Assembly: GCF_007904085.1 (NCBI RefSeq)
Contig: NZ_CP042326.1
Span: 1,488,001 to 1,552,000 of the forward strand
Origin: Euhalothece natronophila Z-M001
GTDB lineage: Bacteria > Cyanobacteriota > Cyanobacteriia > Cyanobacteriales > Rubidibacteraceae
DNA: 64,000 nucleotides
Reading direction: 5' to 3'
Position 1 is the stretch's first letter. Each line of letters opens with the position of its first letter. The translations under genes and the position numbers were made by a program. Below the pieces are notes generated by a model. The model worked only from the letters and a program-made list of their open reading frames with translations, did not search any database and was not told the origin of the DNA. Shown in pieces: positions 7,803 to 17,359 of this stretch.

Positions 7803-8966
7803 ATGGGTCGAGTCGGGGTTTTACTTCTCAATTTAGGCGGACCAGACGAGCTAGAAGATGTTCGTCCCTTTTTATATAATTTGTTTTCTGACCCAGAAAT
7901 TATCCGCTTGCCGATTCCTTGGTTACAGAAGCCATTGGCATGGTTTATTTCCACAGCGCGATCGCGCAAATCTCAAGAAAACTATAAAGAAATTGGTGGC
8001 GGTTCTCCTCTGCGTCGGATTACAGAACAACAAGCAGAAGCTCTTAAAACTAAGCTAGAAGCCGAAGGACACCAAGCGCAGGTATATGTGGGAATGCGCT
8101 ACTGGCATCCGTTTACCGAAGAAGCAGTGGTGCGGATTAAACGAGATAAACCTCAAAAATTGGTGATTCTACCACTTTATCCTCAATTTTCCATTAGTAC
8201 CAGTGGCTCTAGCTTCCGAGTCTTAGAACGGATTTGGCACGAAGACCCGGTATTACAAAAAATTCCCTACACAGTCATTCCCTCTTGGTATGATGAGCCT
8301 GCTTACTTACAAGCAATGGCAAATTTAATTGCCACGGAACTAGATAAATTTGAAAATCCAGATCAAGTGCATATCTTTTTCAGTGCCCATGGTGTTCCCC
8401 TCAGTTATGTTGAAGAAGCAGGGGATCCTTACCAATACGAAATTGAAGAATGCACCCGTTTAATCATGGAAACCTTAAACCGTCCTAATGATCATACTCT
8501 TGCCTATCAAAGTCGGGTTGGCCCAGTGGAATGGCTGAAACCCTATACAGAAGAAGCGATTGTAGAATTAGGAGAGAAAGGAATTAAACAGTTACTGGTG
8601 ATTCCTATTAGTTTTGTCTCTGAACATATTGAAACCCTACAAGAAATTGATATTGAGTATCGAGAATTGGCGTATGAATCTGGCATTGAAAACTTCCAAC
8701 GAGTTCCAGCCCTCAATACTGATTCTACCTTTATTCAAGCACTCACTAACTGTGTGGAAAACGCTCTAAATTCTCCTGATCGCGGTTTTTCTGAAGTAAC
8801 TCCCCTGAAGAAAAACTTAAAAATGTACCCGCAAGAACGTTGGGAATGGGGAATGACAACTACCGCCGAAGTTTGGAATGGTCGTCTTGCCATGTTAGGC
8901 TTTATCGCGTTAATCATTGAACTGATTAGTGGATCTGGCCCCTTGCACTTTGTCGGATTACTTTAA
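7803..8966 (+). CDS. hemH: Ferrochelatase with C-terminal chlorophyll a/b-binding-like helix
   Basis: The 387-residue enzyme inserts Fe2+ into protoporphyrin IX, the last step of protoheme synthesis. The catalytic His lies in SAHGVP (His196), and the second conserved acid lies in FVSEHIETL (Glu274). Residues from about 344 form the extra domain found in cyanobacteria and plastids: a linker, then [20 protein letters not shown], a light-harvesting-type CAB motif on a single transmembrane helix. That helix is thought to bind chlorophyll and carotenoid and to mediate dimerisation. dusB begins four bases after the stop, so the two genes are likely co-transcribed. Confidence 0.97.
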   Translation: MGRVGVLLLNLGGPDELEDVRPFLYNLFSDPEIIRLPIPWLQKPLAWFISTARSRKSQENYKEIGGGSPLRRITEQQAEALKTKLEAEGHQAQVYVGMRYWHPFTEEAVVRIKRDKPQKLVILPLYPQFSISTSGSSFRVLERIWHEDPVLQKIPYTVIPSWYDEPAYLQAMANLIATELDKFENPDQVHIFFSAHGVPLSYVEEAGDPYQYEIEECTRLIMETLNRPNDHTLAYQSRVGPVEWLKPYTEEAIVELGEKGIKQLLVIPISFVSEHIETLQEIDIEYRELAYESGIENFQRVPALNTDSTFIQALTNCVENALNSPDRGFSEVTPLKKNLKMYPQERWEWGMTTTAEVWNGRLAMLGFIALIIELISGSGPLHFVGLL

Positions 8967-8970
8967 GGTA

Positions 8971-9966
8971 ATGTCAGCAGTAACGCCTCTTAAAATTGGC
9001 TCAGTAGAAGTGAATAGTCGTGTTTTGCAGTCTCCCTTATCGGGGGTAACTGATCAGGTATTTCGTCGCTTAGTGCGCCGTTATGCCCCTGAATCCATGC
9101 TCTACACAGAAATGGTCAGTGCTAAGGAAATTCATCATTTACGCGAGTTACCGCAAGTGATGAATATTGCCCCGAATGAAAATCCAATTAGTATTCAATT
9201 ATTTGATTGTCGCCCCGATTTTATGGGAGAAGCCGCAGAAAAAGCCGTTGCCGAGGGAGCGCAAACGGTTGATATTAATATGGGATGCCCTGTTAATAAA
9301 ATTACTAAAAAGGGCGGTGGTTCATCACTATTACGACAACCCGAAGTCGCAGAAGCGATTGTTAAAGCAGTAGTAAACGCGGTCAATGTTCCTGTATCGG
9401 TTAAAACTCGCATCGGCTGGAATGAACAGGAAATTAATATTTTAGACTTTGCCCAACGGTTAGAAGATGCAGGGGCGCAGATGTTAACCTTACATGGTCG
9501 TACGCGATCGCAGGGCTATAATGGGAAAGCACAATGGCATTGGATTAAAAAAGTTAAAGATCATTTATCTATTCCCGTAATAGCCAACGGCGATATTTTT
9601 TCCGTGGATGATGCCATACGTTGCTTAGAAGAAACGGGCGCTGATGGGGTGATGTGTTCTCGGGGAACATTAGGCTATCCTTTTTTAGTGGGAGAAATTG
9701 ATTATTTCCTCAAAACGGGAAAAAAACGTCCTGAACCAACAGCACAAGAGCTTTTAACTTGTGCCAAAGAGCATTTACAAGGATTATGGGAGTATCGCGG
9801 CGATCGTGGCATTTATCAATCCCGAAAACACCTAGCCTGGTACGCTAAAGGATTCCCTAGTGCATCACAATTAAGAGATCAACTCTCGCAAATCAAAACT
9901 TTAGAAGAAGGACTTTCTCTTTTAGATCATACTATTAACTGTTTACCCGAAAACAGTTACAATTAA
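8971..9966 (+). CDS. dusB: tRNA-dihydrouridine synthase
   Basis: This 331-residue FMN-dependent TIM-barrel enzyme reduces uridines in the tRNA D-loop with NADPH. The ATG at 8971 is preferred over an upstream start that would overlap hemH, because SAVTPLKIGSVEVNSRVLQ is the normal beginning. The substrate-binding APMSGVTD-type segment appears as SPLSGVTDQVFR (21-32). The catalytic cysteine is in INMGCPVNKI (Cys106), and the FMN-phosphate region ANGDIF/SRGTLG follows. The C-terminal helical domain with its RKHLAWY motif fits DusB. Confidence 0.93.
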   Translation: MSAVTPLKIGSVEVNSRVLQSPLSGVTDQVFRRLVRRYAPESMLYTEMVSAKEIHHLRELPQVMNIAPNENPISIQLFDCRPDFMGEAAEKAVAEGAQTVDINMGCPVNKITKKGGGSSLLRQPEVAEAIVKAVVNAVNVPVSVKTRIGWNEQEINILDFAQRLEDAGAQMLTLHGRTRSQGYNGKAQWHWIKKVKDHLSIPVIANGDIFSVDDAIRCLEETGADGVMCSRGTLGYPFLVGEIDYFLKTGKKRPEPTAQELLTCAKEHLQGLWEYRGDRGIYQSRKHLAWYAKGFPSASQLRDQLSQIKTLEEGLSLLDHTINCLPENSYN

Positions 9967-10001
9967 GCGGTACTTTATGACGAAGAATAATATCATCAAT
10001 C

Positions 10002-10943
10002 ATGGCTGAACGTCGAATTATTCTGGGAATTGTTGGTGATAGCGCTGCTGGAAAAACCACCTTAACCAAAGGAATTGCCCAAATTTTAGGGGAAGAAAAC
10101 GTTACCGTTATTTGCACTGATGATTATCACCGCTATGATCGCGAACAACGGAAAGAAGTGGGTTTAAGTGCGCTTCATCCAGACTGTAACTATCTCGATA
10201 TCATGCAGCAACATATTGCTTTGTTGCGAGGAGGACAGCCGATTCTCAAGCCCATTTATAATCATGACACAGGGAAATTTGATCCTCCTGAGTATATTCA
10301 ACCGAAAAAGTTTGTCATTCTAGAAGGGTTATTAGGCTACTATACCCAAGCCTGTCGTGATGCTTTTGATGTGAAAGTTTATCTTGCGCCTCCAGAATCT
10401 TTGCGCGCCACTTGGAAAGTTAAACGAGATACTCGCAAACGGAGTTATACTGAGGAACAAGTATTAGAAGCCTTGAAAAAGCGAGAACCCGATTCTGAAG
10501 CCTATATTCGTCCACAACGAGAATGGGCGGATGTCATCGTGAGTTTCTATCCTCCCAAAGAACACGCCGAGGAGAGTAATGGCAATCTCAATGTCAGCCT
10601 GGTTTTACGCCCTACAATTCCGCACCCAGATTTAGTTCGCTTATTTGAAAATAAACCCGAAAATGGGTCAGTGCGCTTAGAATTAGAACGAGATATGGGC
10701 AAGCCTGTTGATGTTTTAGAAATTAAGGGGAGTGCCACTAAAGAAGAAGTAATTGATATGGAAAAAGTTCTCTGTTCAGAAGTTCCCTATTTAGCTGATT
10801 TCTGCAAAATTGATAGTGAAGTTCAAATTGGGAAAGTCATTGGAACCACAGGAGAAACCATCCAAAGTTATCCCCTTGCTTTAACTCAATTACTAGTTAC
10901 CTATCATATGTTGAAAGCATCGTATAATTATCAAGTAAAGTGA
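10002..10943 (+). CDS. Phosphoribulokinase-like kinase lacking the P-loop regulatory cysteine
   Basis: The 313-residue protein belongs to the phosphoribulokinase/uridine kinase family. The P-loop GDSAAGKTT is at 12-20, followed by TVICTDDYHRYDREQRK, IYNHDTGKFDPPE, and VILEGLLGYY in place of the usual EGLHPLY. Phosphoribulokinase makes ribulose 1,5-bisphosphate from ribulose 5-phosphate in the Calvin cycle. Canonical oxygenic-phototroph enzymes have GDSGCGKST, whose cysteine forms the inhibitory disulfide that thioredoxin reduces. Here that position is Ala16, while the second cysteine (Cys38) remains. It is therefore probably a paralogue outside thioredoxin control, and its substrate is uncertain. 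The stop overlaps the next start (GTGA), so translation is coupled to the cyclotransferase-like gene. Confidence 0.85.
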   Translation: MAERRIILGIVGDSAAGKTTLTKGIAQILGEENVTVICTDDYHRYDREQRKEVGLSALHPDCNYLDIMQQHIALLRGGQPILKPIYNHDTGKFDPPEYIQPKKFVILEGLLGYYTQACRDAFDVKVYLAPPESLRATWKVKRDTRKRSYTEEQVLEALKKREPDSEAYIRPQREWADVIVSFYPPKEHAEESNGNLNVSLVLRPTIPHPDLVRLFENKPENGSVRLELERDMGKPVDVLEIKGSATKEEVIDMEKVLCSEVPYLADFCKIDSEVQIGKVIGTTGETIQSYPLALTQLLVTYHMLKASYNYQVK

Positions 10944-11344
10944 CACCATTAAGAGTTTTTGTTTACGGGACACTCAAGCCAGGAGAAGCTAACTTTAAAC
11001 GCTACTGTGAGGGGAAAGTGAGTGACATTACCCCTGCTTATACCTATGGTCATCTCTACGCCTTAAAAGTGGGTTATCCGGGGATGACTCGGGGGGATAC
11101 TCAGGTAAAAGGGGCTTTACTCACCCTTGCTGATGACACGGTTTTAAGCGCGATCGATGATCTCGAAGATTATGATCCCAATCGCCCTCCAAGCGAAAAT
11201 ATGTATCAACGGGAATGGATTACTGTCTATTCTCTAACAGATGAACCTCTAGGCGAGGCGTGGGGATATCGGATGGACTTTCAGCGCATCCAACAATTAG
11301 GGGGAATGTTTTTACCTTCAGGAAATTGGGGAAGGCAAGTCTAA
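10940..11344 (+). CDS. Gamma-glutamylcyclotransferase-like (AIG2-like) protein
   Basis: The 134-residue protein has the family's substrate loop YGTLKPGE at 9-16 and a candidate general acid, Glu76, in LEDYDP. The fold is a small beta-barrel that releases 5-oxoproline from gamma-glutamyl compounds; the real substrate of bacterial YtfP-like members is not settled. The start is a GTG that overlaps the kinase stop by four bases, which indicates coupled translation. It converges on rqcH with two bases between stop codons and no obvious terminator. Confidence 0.85.
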   Translation: MTPLRVFVYGTLKPGEANFKRYCEGKVSDITPAYTYGHLYALKVGYPGMTRGDTQVKGALLTLADDTVLSAIDDLEDYDPNRPPSENMYQREWITVYSLTDEPLGEAWGYRMDFQRIQQLGGMFLPSGNWGRQV

Positions 11345-11346
11345 CC

Positions 11347-13065
11347 TTAATTAATGGAATTTAATTCTTGGGGCTTCCCCCAAATCACAGTTTCGTGATC
11401 GTACAAGGCCATTCCAGGTTTTGCTCCTTTTGGTTTATAAACATACTTCGGTTTGGTATAAATAATTGGAACTTGTTGACTTTCTCGAGCGCGACTATAA
11501 TAAGCAGCAATATTGGCAGCACACTGTAAATCTTTTTCTTCTGGAATCGCCCCTGCAGGAAGTCTTAATAATACATGACTACCTGGAATCTCTTGAGAGT
11601 GAAACCAGAGATCATAATCCGTGGCAACTCGAAAAGTTAAGTTATCATTTTGGCGGTTATTGCGTCCTACTAGCACCTCATAACCACTAGGAGTATAGTA
11701 ATTAATCGGCTGGGCTTGTTCATTGAGAGTTCGTTCTCGTTGGCGGAGAATGTAACCCTGTTCAATGAGTTCTTCTTGAATTTCTTTTAAGGTTTGTAGA
11801 TCGCCCCAATGCTGATAATCTGTTAACTGTTTGAGACTGGCTTCTACCTGTTGAAGATAATTAATTTCTTTATCTGTTGCAGTTAATAACGGTTCAACTG
11901 CCTGACGAGCACGTTTTAGTTTTTGATGCTGTTTATAGTAACTTTGAGCGTTTTGAATGGCATTTTTTTCAGGGTTAAGAGGAATAGTAATTAACTCCCC
12001 TGTTTCAAAATCAGGTAACTGCATTGAAGATAGTCCAGGTTCCCATTGGTAAGAGTAAGCCATTAATAAGTCCCCCTGCTGACGATAAATTTCTGCCTGA
12101 TCTGACTGTTGAAGACGTTGTTGGAAAGTTTCTTTTTTTTGCTGTTGTTTTTTGATTAAATTACTAACTTTTTGTAAAAGCTGGTGAGAAAGTTGTTTAA
12201 ATGCCTGTTGATTCAGTTGCTCTTGATAATATTCCTTTAATAGGGTTTGGGTTGATGCTACGGGTTTAATCATCCCCCAACCTAGGACGGTAAAGGCGTT
12301 TTCTGTCCAGCCTGGTTGGAAGTTTTCAGTTTCTAGAATTTCTAGCCATTCTTGCCACACTTGAAATAGGGTTGTCCAATTGTTAGGAGTAAGAGAGTCA
12401 GTGGTTTGTTGAGGATCTAACCCTGCTCTTTCAATCATTGCTGTAACTAAATTTGGCCCCAAACCACGATAGGTTTTTAAGAGTTGTCGTTTCAGTTGAT
12501 CAGGAATTAGGCTTACTCGTTCTTGCCAACTAGCTTGGGATTCTTCCCGACTAGGGATATCTCCTGTTAGTGCTGGGGGTGGTTCATAAAGTTGTCCAGT
12601 TTGAACAGGGCGTAAACTGGATTTTTCTGGGCTAACCTGGTGGGCTGCTGTAATAATTTCTTGGTTAGCATTGGTGAGGATTATATTACTGTATTTCCCC
12701 ATAATTTCCCCATAAAGATGCCATAAAGGGGGGTCATCAGGTCGGGCGGCAAATTGGAAGTCAATCACCCGTTCCCAAGGAGAAATTAGTGGCATAGCAA
12801 TCAGGGCTAATCCTTGGAGTTGGTGACGGAGTTGATCACTAAAGGTAAAGGTATCAGGAGTACGGGGAGGAGGATCTTCAATGCACACGCGAGCGGCTTG
12901 AGGATGCCAAGAAAGGGTTAACCAGTCTCGTCCTTTTAATGTACGCAAGGCTAAGGCAATAGTAGCGCGATCGCGCTGATAAACTTGTTCGAGACGAGCG
13001 GGAAGCCAACCTGCGCGTAGTTCAGCGCAAATGGCTCTAAGGGTGGTTAAATCAACAGGCTGCAT
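11347..13065 (-). CDS. rqcH: Rqc2/NEMF homologue RqcH (NFACT protein)
   Basis: The 572-residue protein has the NFACT-N domain (residues 1 to about 200, with the MQPVDLTTLRAICAELR start and LYGEIMGKYSNIIL). A helix-hairpin-helix middle is followed by a long charged coiled coil (about 290-430). The NFACT-R/DUF814 domain comes last (about 455-560, with DYDLWFHSQEIPGSHVLLR). RqcH binds obstructed 50S subunits carrying peptidyl-tRNA and recruits tRNA-Ala to add C-terminal alanine tails for degradation. Older annotation calls this family fibronectin-binding protein. It stands alone on this strand. Confidence 0.92.
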   Translation of the reverse strand: MQPVDLTTLRAICAELRAGWLPARLEQVYQRDRATIALALRTLKGRDWLTLSWHPQAARVCIEDPPPRTPDTFTFSDQLRHQLQGLALIAMPLISPWERVIDFQFAARPDDPPLWHLYGEIMGKYSNIILTNANQEIITAAHQVSPEKSSLRPVQTGQLYEPPPALTGDIPSREESQASWQERVSLIPDQLKRQLLKTYRGLGPNLVTAMIERAGLDPQQTTDSLTPNNWTTLFQVWQEWLEILETENFQPGWTENAFTVLGWGMIKPVASTQTLLKEYYQEQLNQQAFKQLSHQLLQKVSNLIKKQQQKKETFQQRLQQSDQAEIYRQQGDLLMAYSYQWEPGLSSMQLPDFETGELITIPLNPEKNAIQNAQSYYKQHQKLKRARQAVEPLLTATDKEINYLQQVEASLKQLTDYQHWGDLQTLKEIQEELIEQGYILRQRERTLNEQAQPINYYTPSGYEVLVGRNNRQNDNLTFRVATDYDLWFHSQEIPGSHVLLRLPAGAIPEEKDLQCAANIAAYYSRARESQQVPIIYTKPKYVYKPKGAKPGMALYDHETVIWGKPQELNSIN

Positions 13066-13195
13066 AGGTCTTTTGGCAATTCCAACAATGCTTTTCTAGT
13101 TTAATCCAGACGCGAGCAAAAAAATTTCTGGCATCGGTACACACTTTTCCCTGCTCATTCGTTTTTTATATAGAACGAGGATAGGAGAGACGTTG

Positions 13196-14500
13196 ATGGA
13201 TAGCCTGCAAGCCGTTAATCTACTTAATATCTTATTAAAGCAAAATAATCTCCCCTTACTGAGCAAAAGAGAAGAGACTATTTTTTGCGATGCTTGGAAT
13301 CAGTTGCCCTATCACCAAACTGCTCAGAAACTTAATAACAGTTGCCAATATACCCGTTATTTAGCGTGGGAGCTATGGAAACGTCTTTCTCCTCTCTTTT
13401 CTGAGCCTGTAGGGAAGTTTAATATTCATAAAACCCTTACTCAGTGCGAATTAGCCAACTATACTCCTCGTCGAAAAAGTAATCAGAGTTTAAACTTACC
13501 CCATTACTACCAACCCTTTCCTCAAGAAGAAACCATTACCCAAGAAATTATTCGAGAACAACTACAAATAGTTGGTATCTTGGGAATGATTGGTACAGGG
13601 AAATCGAGTTTAGCTAAAGCGATTACTAGGAAAATAGAGCCTAATTTTGAAATAATTATTTGGCATTCTTTTGAAGTAAAAAATTCTTCTTGTAAAGAGT
13701 GGATGAAGAAAATTATTGCTTTTATAACTAAGAAAAAAATGCAGTCTAATGTAACTATTGATGAGCAAATCGATATTTTTTTAGATTTATTGGCTAAAAA
13801 ACGTTTTTTACTGGTATTTGATGACTTAGATAATCTGTTTATTTCTCAATCGTTTCCAGGTAAATTTTATAATCAATATCGTTCCTATGAAAAATTGATT
13901 AAACGGATCGTAACTCAACCACATCAGAGCTGTGTTATTTTCACTTCTCGACATTATCCACAATTTTTTTATAAAGAGCTACAAAATTTTTCTCAATTTA
14001 AAACCTGTTTCCTGAATGGCTTATCTGCAAATCAAGTCGATAATTTCTTAAAAGCATGGGGACTTCCCAGAAGAAATTACCTATTAGAACAATTTCAATT
14101 GGAATATGATCGCAACCCTTGGGCATTAGAAAAAGCTTGTTTTTACATTCATAAGCATTATAATGGAAATTTACGTCACTTTTTATGTGATCAGCATTTA
14201 ATTTTTCCTGAAATTCTGAATGATTTAAGCCATGAGTTTAAGCGTTTAAATCCATTAGAAAAGAAAATTATGTACTTACTACGAGATCAAATACAACCTT
14301 CTTCAAAAATGAATCTATTCGCTAAAAATTTGAAAGCCTCTAAAGCTGAAATTAATCTTGCCTTAAAATCATTACAAGCGCGATCGCTGATCAAACTGGA
14401 TACAGGATTTATTTTTCTGTCTCCTCTATTACAACAATATCTAAGAAATCGTAAGAGTCGGCAAACTGGTAAAATTAAAAAGTCAGCCCTTTCCGCTTAA
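13196..14500 (+). CDS. Minimal STAND (NB-ARC-like) ATPase with vMAP-type N-terminal domain, no repeat sensor
   Basis: The ATG at 13196 follows AGGAGA by seven bases and is preferred to a TTG three bases earlier; it gives 434 residues. Residues 1-95 resemble the helix-turn-helix vMAP domain found at the N-terminus of many cyanobacterial NB-ARC proteins. The ATPase has P-loop GMIGTGKSS (130-138), Walker B LLVFDDLD (205-212) and sensor IFTSR (248-252). A GLxP-like NPWALE segment and a winged-helix region (about 350-420) follow. STAND proteins usually end in WD40, TPR or LRR repeats that sense a ligand. Here the chain stops at a basic tail, so it may be a truncated gene or a compact switch. A membrane-protein gene starts four bases later. 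Confidence 0.75.
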   Translation: MDSLQAVNLLNILLKQNNLPLLSKREETIFCDAWNQLPYHQTAQKLNNSCQYTRYLAWELWKRLSPLFSEPVGKFNIHKTLTQCELANYTPRRKSNQSLNLPHYYQPFPQEETITQEIIREQLQIVGILGMIGTGKSSLAKAITRKIEPNFEIIIWHSFEVKNSSCKEWMKKIIAFITKKKMQSNVTIDEQIDIFLDLLAKKRFLLVFDDLDNLFISQSFPGKFYNQYRSYEKLIKRIVTQPHQSCVIFTSRHYPQFFYKELQNFSQFKTCFLNGLSANQVDNFLKAWGLPRRNYLLEQFQLEYDRNPWALEKACFYIHKHYNGNLRHFLCDQHLIFPEILNDLSHEFKRLNPLEKKIMYLLRDQIQPSSKMNLFAKNLKASKAEINLALKSLQARSLIKLDTGFIFLSPLLQQYLRNRKSRQTGKIKKSALSA

Positions 14501-14504
14501 AGTT

Positions 14505-15194
14505 ATGCTAATTCCAATCACACGGGAAAAATTTGAGCAACTTATTCCTTTAACGGGGACAGCTGCCCAATATCGCTACTATGCTGGCAGTTGGCCAGAT
14601 TTTCTTCGTAAATTACTGATTTCTTTTCTAGGAGTGGTGGTAATTTGGTTACTGGGAGAGATTACTAATAGTGGAGGAGCAACAGTTTCTCTCTTTGCCT
14701 TCATCGCTGGCTTATACTGGCTATGGTCACCAGTGTATTGGGCAACTCGACGCAATAGCAGTTATCGTCGTTTTCCTTATGCTGGGTTTTGGCGTGGAAA
14801 TGTTTTAGAAGCATTTGTCAGTGAAGAATTGCTAGGAACGGAAGAAACAGTTAATGAATATGGGGAATTAGTCATTGTCGAAAACCGAGAACGACGGATT
14901 AACCTACAAGTCGGGGACAAAAATGGCTTTGAAATCCAAATTCAAGCCCCACTGCTTCGTCTCCATCGCAATATTAAACCAGGTCAAGTAGTGGAGTTAC
15001 TCGCGTTATCAAAAGACCCCGATTTAGAACGGATTAGTAAAGTGACAGATGCTTATATTCCCCAGTTAGATATTTGGGTTAGCAATTATCCTGTCTTGAG
15101 ACGGGATATTTTTGTAGAAGTGAGTGAAGAATTAAGTGGCAGACGCAGAAAACGAACCAAGGCAAGTTCTTCTCGTCGTTATTCTCGACTCTGA
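14505..15194 (+). CDS. Conserved cyanobacterial membrane protein (often labelled phosphate ABC transporter permease)
   Basis: The protein is 229 residues. After a short N-terminal segment, two hydrophobic helices (about 33-53 and 59-82) form a hairpin, followed by RRFPYAGFWRGNVLEAFVSEE. A mostly beta cytoplasmic domain and an Arg/Lys/Ser-rich tail complete it. I recognise it as a common cyanobacterial family whose automatic name, phosphate transporter permease, has no support: it lacks the multi-helix permease core and there is no ATP-binding partner nearby. It starts four bases after the STAND gene, so the two are probably co-expressed. The function is unknown. Confidence 0.75.
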   Translation: MLIPITREKFEQLIPLTGTAAQYRYYAGSWPDFLRKLLISFLGVVVIWLLGEITNSGGATVSLFAFIAGLYWLWSPVYWATRRNSSYRRFPYAGFWRGNVLEAFVSEELLGTEETVNEYGELVIVENRERRINLQVGDKNGFEIQIQAPLLRLHRNIKPGQVVELLALSKDPDLERISKVTDAYIPQLDIWVSNYPVLRRDIFVEVSEELSGRRRKRTKASSSRRYSRL

Positions 15195-15295
15195 TAGCCG
15201 GTAAGGTTGGAGAATCACCCATTCCTTGTGCCACCTCATGGGGGAATAACTACTCTAACAAGCGGATGGGGCTAACTAACCTGAGAAGTATTAAC

Positions 15296-17359
15296 CTAGC
15301 TAATCACTTGAATCTCAGTGTATTCAAAACCATTATTACTTCTTTGTACCAGTGGATAAGATGCACCATTAATATTTAACCAGTCCTCCTCACAATCGGC
15401 TTTTGGAGAATAATAAACCAAAACATACTGTTTACCAATAAAATCATTCATTTCCGCTTCCACTTCACCACGCCATTGGGTTTTTGTTGCTAAAACTACT
15501 AACTGATTGGCAATTTGTGGTAATGCTTTTGCTACTTGTCGCCGATAGACTTCATCTAAACTTCCAAATGGAGAATCCATCACCATCGGAAACGTGCTAC
15601 TATCAGGAGCAATTAAAGTATTATTGGCACTCCACTTACGCACTTGATCAATAATGCCGCCAATTAAAGATAGACTCAAAATTTGATTTTCTCCAGTTGA
15701 AGCGGCTACTAGTTGTTCTGTTTCTGTTGTAGTTTCCACCAGACTTAATTCATAATTATGATCGAGCTTTGGTAAATAAGGCGTAAACGAGATGTTACTA
15801 AAAATTTCCTGAACTTTTTGTTCTAGAGTTAACCGAAATCGTTTTTCTACATCAGCTTTTAGATTTTGAATGCAAGAAATGGCTTTTTCTGTTGTCTCTC
15901 TTCTCCGTTGGGCTAGTTTTTGTTTTTCTTCTTTACTTTCTTCCTGATTTAACTTACGAGAAAGTTTATCTAATTTTTCAGTATTTTGTGTCAATTGAAT
16001 TTCATTACGTCCTTTTTCTAGAAATAAGTTTTCTAATTCGTTTTCTGTTTCATCAACAGCTTGCTGTAACTCTTTAATTTCTTGATCAGGATACTCTCTT
16101 AACTGTTGTTTTACTTTCTCTAAATCGCTTTCTAAATGATTTAATTTTTGTCTTAATTCGGTAATTTCTTCTTGACTTTCATCTACTCTTTCCCAAAACT
16201 TACTCGCCTGTTTATCAATTTCCTGAATGTGAGTTTCTAAACGAATTAATGCCTCTTCTACTTCTGCACCACTATCTTCTTCCATCCAATTTTTAAGATT
16301 AGCATAGGAATCACTTCCCGCAATCAATTCTGCTCCACAAATACAACGCTGCTGATTTAATAAATTTTCTACAAATGGCTTTTTAATCCGACTGGGAAGT
16401 TCTCCCCCCTGAGGTAATCCTTCAAATAGATGAGAACAGCTTTCTGCAATATCAGTCATTAAAACTGTATAGCCCTGACTAGAAATTGTTTTTTTAATCT
16501 TTTGATTCAAGCGAACTAGTTGTTCTCTCGTTGCTTTTACCTCAGTTTCGAGGCTATTTTTCCTTGTTTGGAGATTTTCAGAACCTCTTAACTGAATTAA
16601 CTGATCTCCTAATTCTTTTTTTATTGCTTGCTTTTGCTCAATTTCTTCATTAATTTCAATTTGACGTTGTTGTAAGGTTTCTATTTCATTTTCTAATGTC
16701 TGTTTTTCTTTCAAAAACTTTCGAGTTTCAATATTACCAATTTGGCGTAATTCTTCTTCTAGAGTACGACGAGCATTTTTCAAGTGTTCTACTGATCGTT
16801 CAAACACTTTAATTCCCAATAATTCCTTTGTCGCTTCAGTTAACCCTGTTTGTTTTTGATAACGAATAATATGATCAATGCGTTCCCCATCAAAGAAAAA
16901 ATACTGATGTAAACTTGCTGGTAAAATTCGTCCAATAATTTCCTCAGGAGGTTCTATGGGATGTTTCCAAGCCCCATCATCCCCGGAAAAAAGCATAAAT
17001 AACTTACTTTCTCCATTTTCAAAGCTGCTATTATCTTGATTTTTAGTAGCATAACAACTCCGTTTTAACTGATAAGACTTATAATCATGATCAAACTTTA
17101 ATTCCACATGATATTCTATAGACTTTCCAGGTATTGCTTCTTGAATAGCTCGTTTATTAACTAATTGCTCTGAGTTAGCAAATGCGGCGGTAAACTCTTC
17201 ATAAAGTACCCAAGTAAACGCATTTAATAAGGTTGTTTTCCCTGCTCCATTATTACCATGAATAATTGTTATATTGCGCTCACTCCCTGCTAACTGAATT
17301 TCTGGGGTAGCTCCATAAAACTGGCGAAAGTTACAGAGCTTAATAGATTTGAGCCTCAT
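15296..17359 (-). CDS. DndD/Rad50-like SMC-type ATPase
   Basis: The 687-residue protein has a split ABC-ATPase head. Walker A GNNGAGKTT lies at 35-43 in the N-terminal lobe, with the DndD-typical YFFFDGERID at 153-162. Long coiled coils (about 195-320 and 370-510) flank a hinge with a CIC-G cysteine pair (Cys339, Cys341), reminiscent of a zinc hook. The C-terminal lobe has the signature STGENQILSLSL (about 545) and Walker B MVMDSPFGSLDE (about 590-600). DndD takes part in DNA phosphorothioation or its restriction. Here no dndB, dndC, dndE or nuclease gene is adjacent. The only partner is a 54-codon gene overlapping its start by ATGA. A defence or repair role is inferred. Confidence 0.85.
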   Translation of the reverse strand: MRLKSIKLCNFRQFYGATPEIQLAGSERNITIIHGNNGAGKTTLLNAFTWVLYEEFTAAFANSEQLVNKRAIQEAIPGKSIEYHVELKFDHDYKSYQLKRSCYATKNQDNSSFENGESKLFMLFSGDDGAWKHPIEPPEEIIGRILPASLHQYFFFDGERIDHIIRYQKQTGLTEATKELLGIKVFERSVEHLKNARRTLEEELRQIGNIETRKFLKEKQTLENEIETLQQRQIEINEEIEQKQAIKKELGDQLIQLRGSENLQTRKNSLETEVKATREQLVRLNQKIKKTISSQGYTVLMTDIAESCSHLFEGLPQGGELPSRIKKPFVENLLNQQRCICGAELIAGSDSYANLKNWMEEDSGAEVEEALIRLETHIQEIDKQASKFWERVDESQEEITELRQKLNHLESDLEKVKQQLREYPDQEIKELQQAVDETENELENLFLEKGRNEIQLTQNTEKLDKLSRKLNQEESKEEKQKLAQRRRETTEKAISCIQNLKADVEKRFRLTLEQKVQEIFSNISFTPYLPKLDHNYELSLVETTTETEQLVAASTGENQILSLSLIGGIIDQVRKWSANNTLIAPDSSTFPMVMDSPFGSLDEVYRRQVAKALPQIANQLVVLATKTQWRGEVEAEMNDFIGKQYVLVYYSPKADCEEDWLNINGASYPLVQRSNNGFEYTEIQVIS

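Noticed and set aside
15296-17359. Calling the SMC-like gene a true dndD in a phosphorothioation system
   Set aside because: No dndB, dndC or dndE gene is adjacent in the window.
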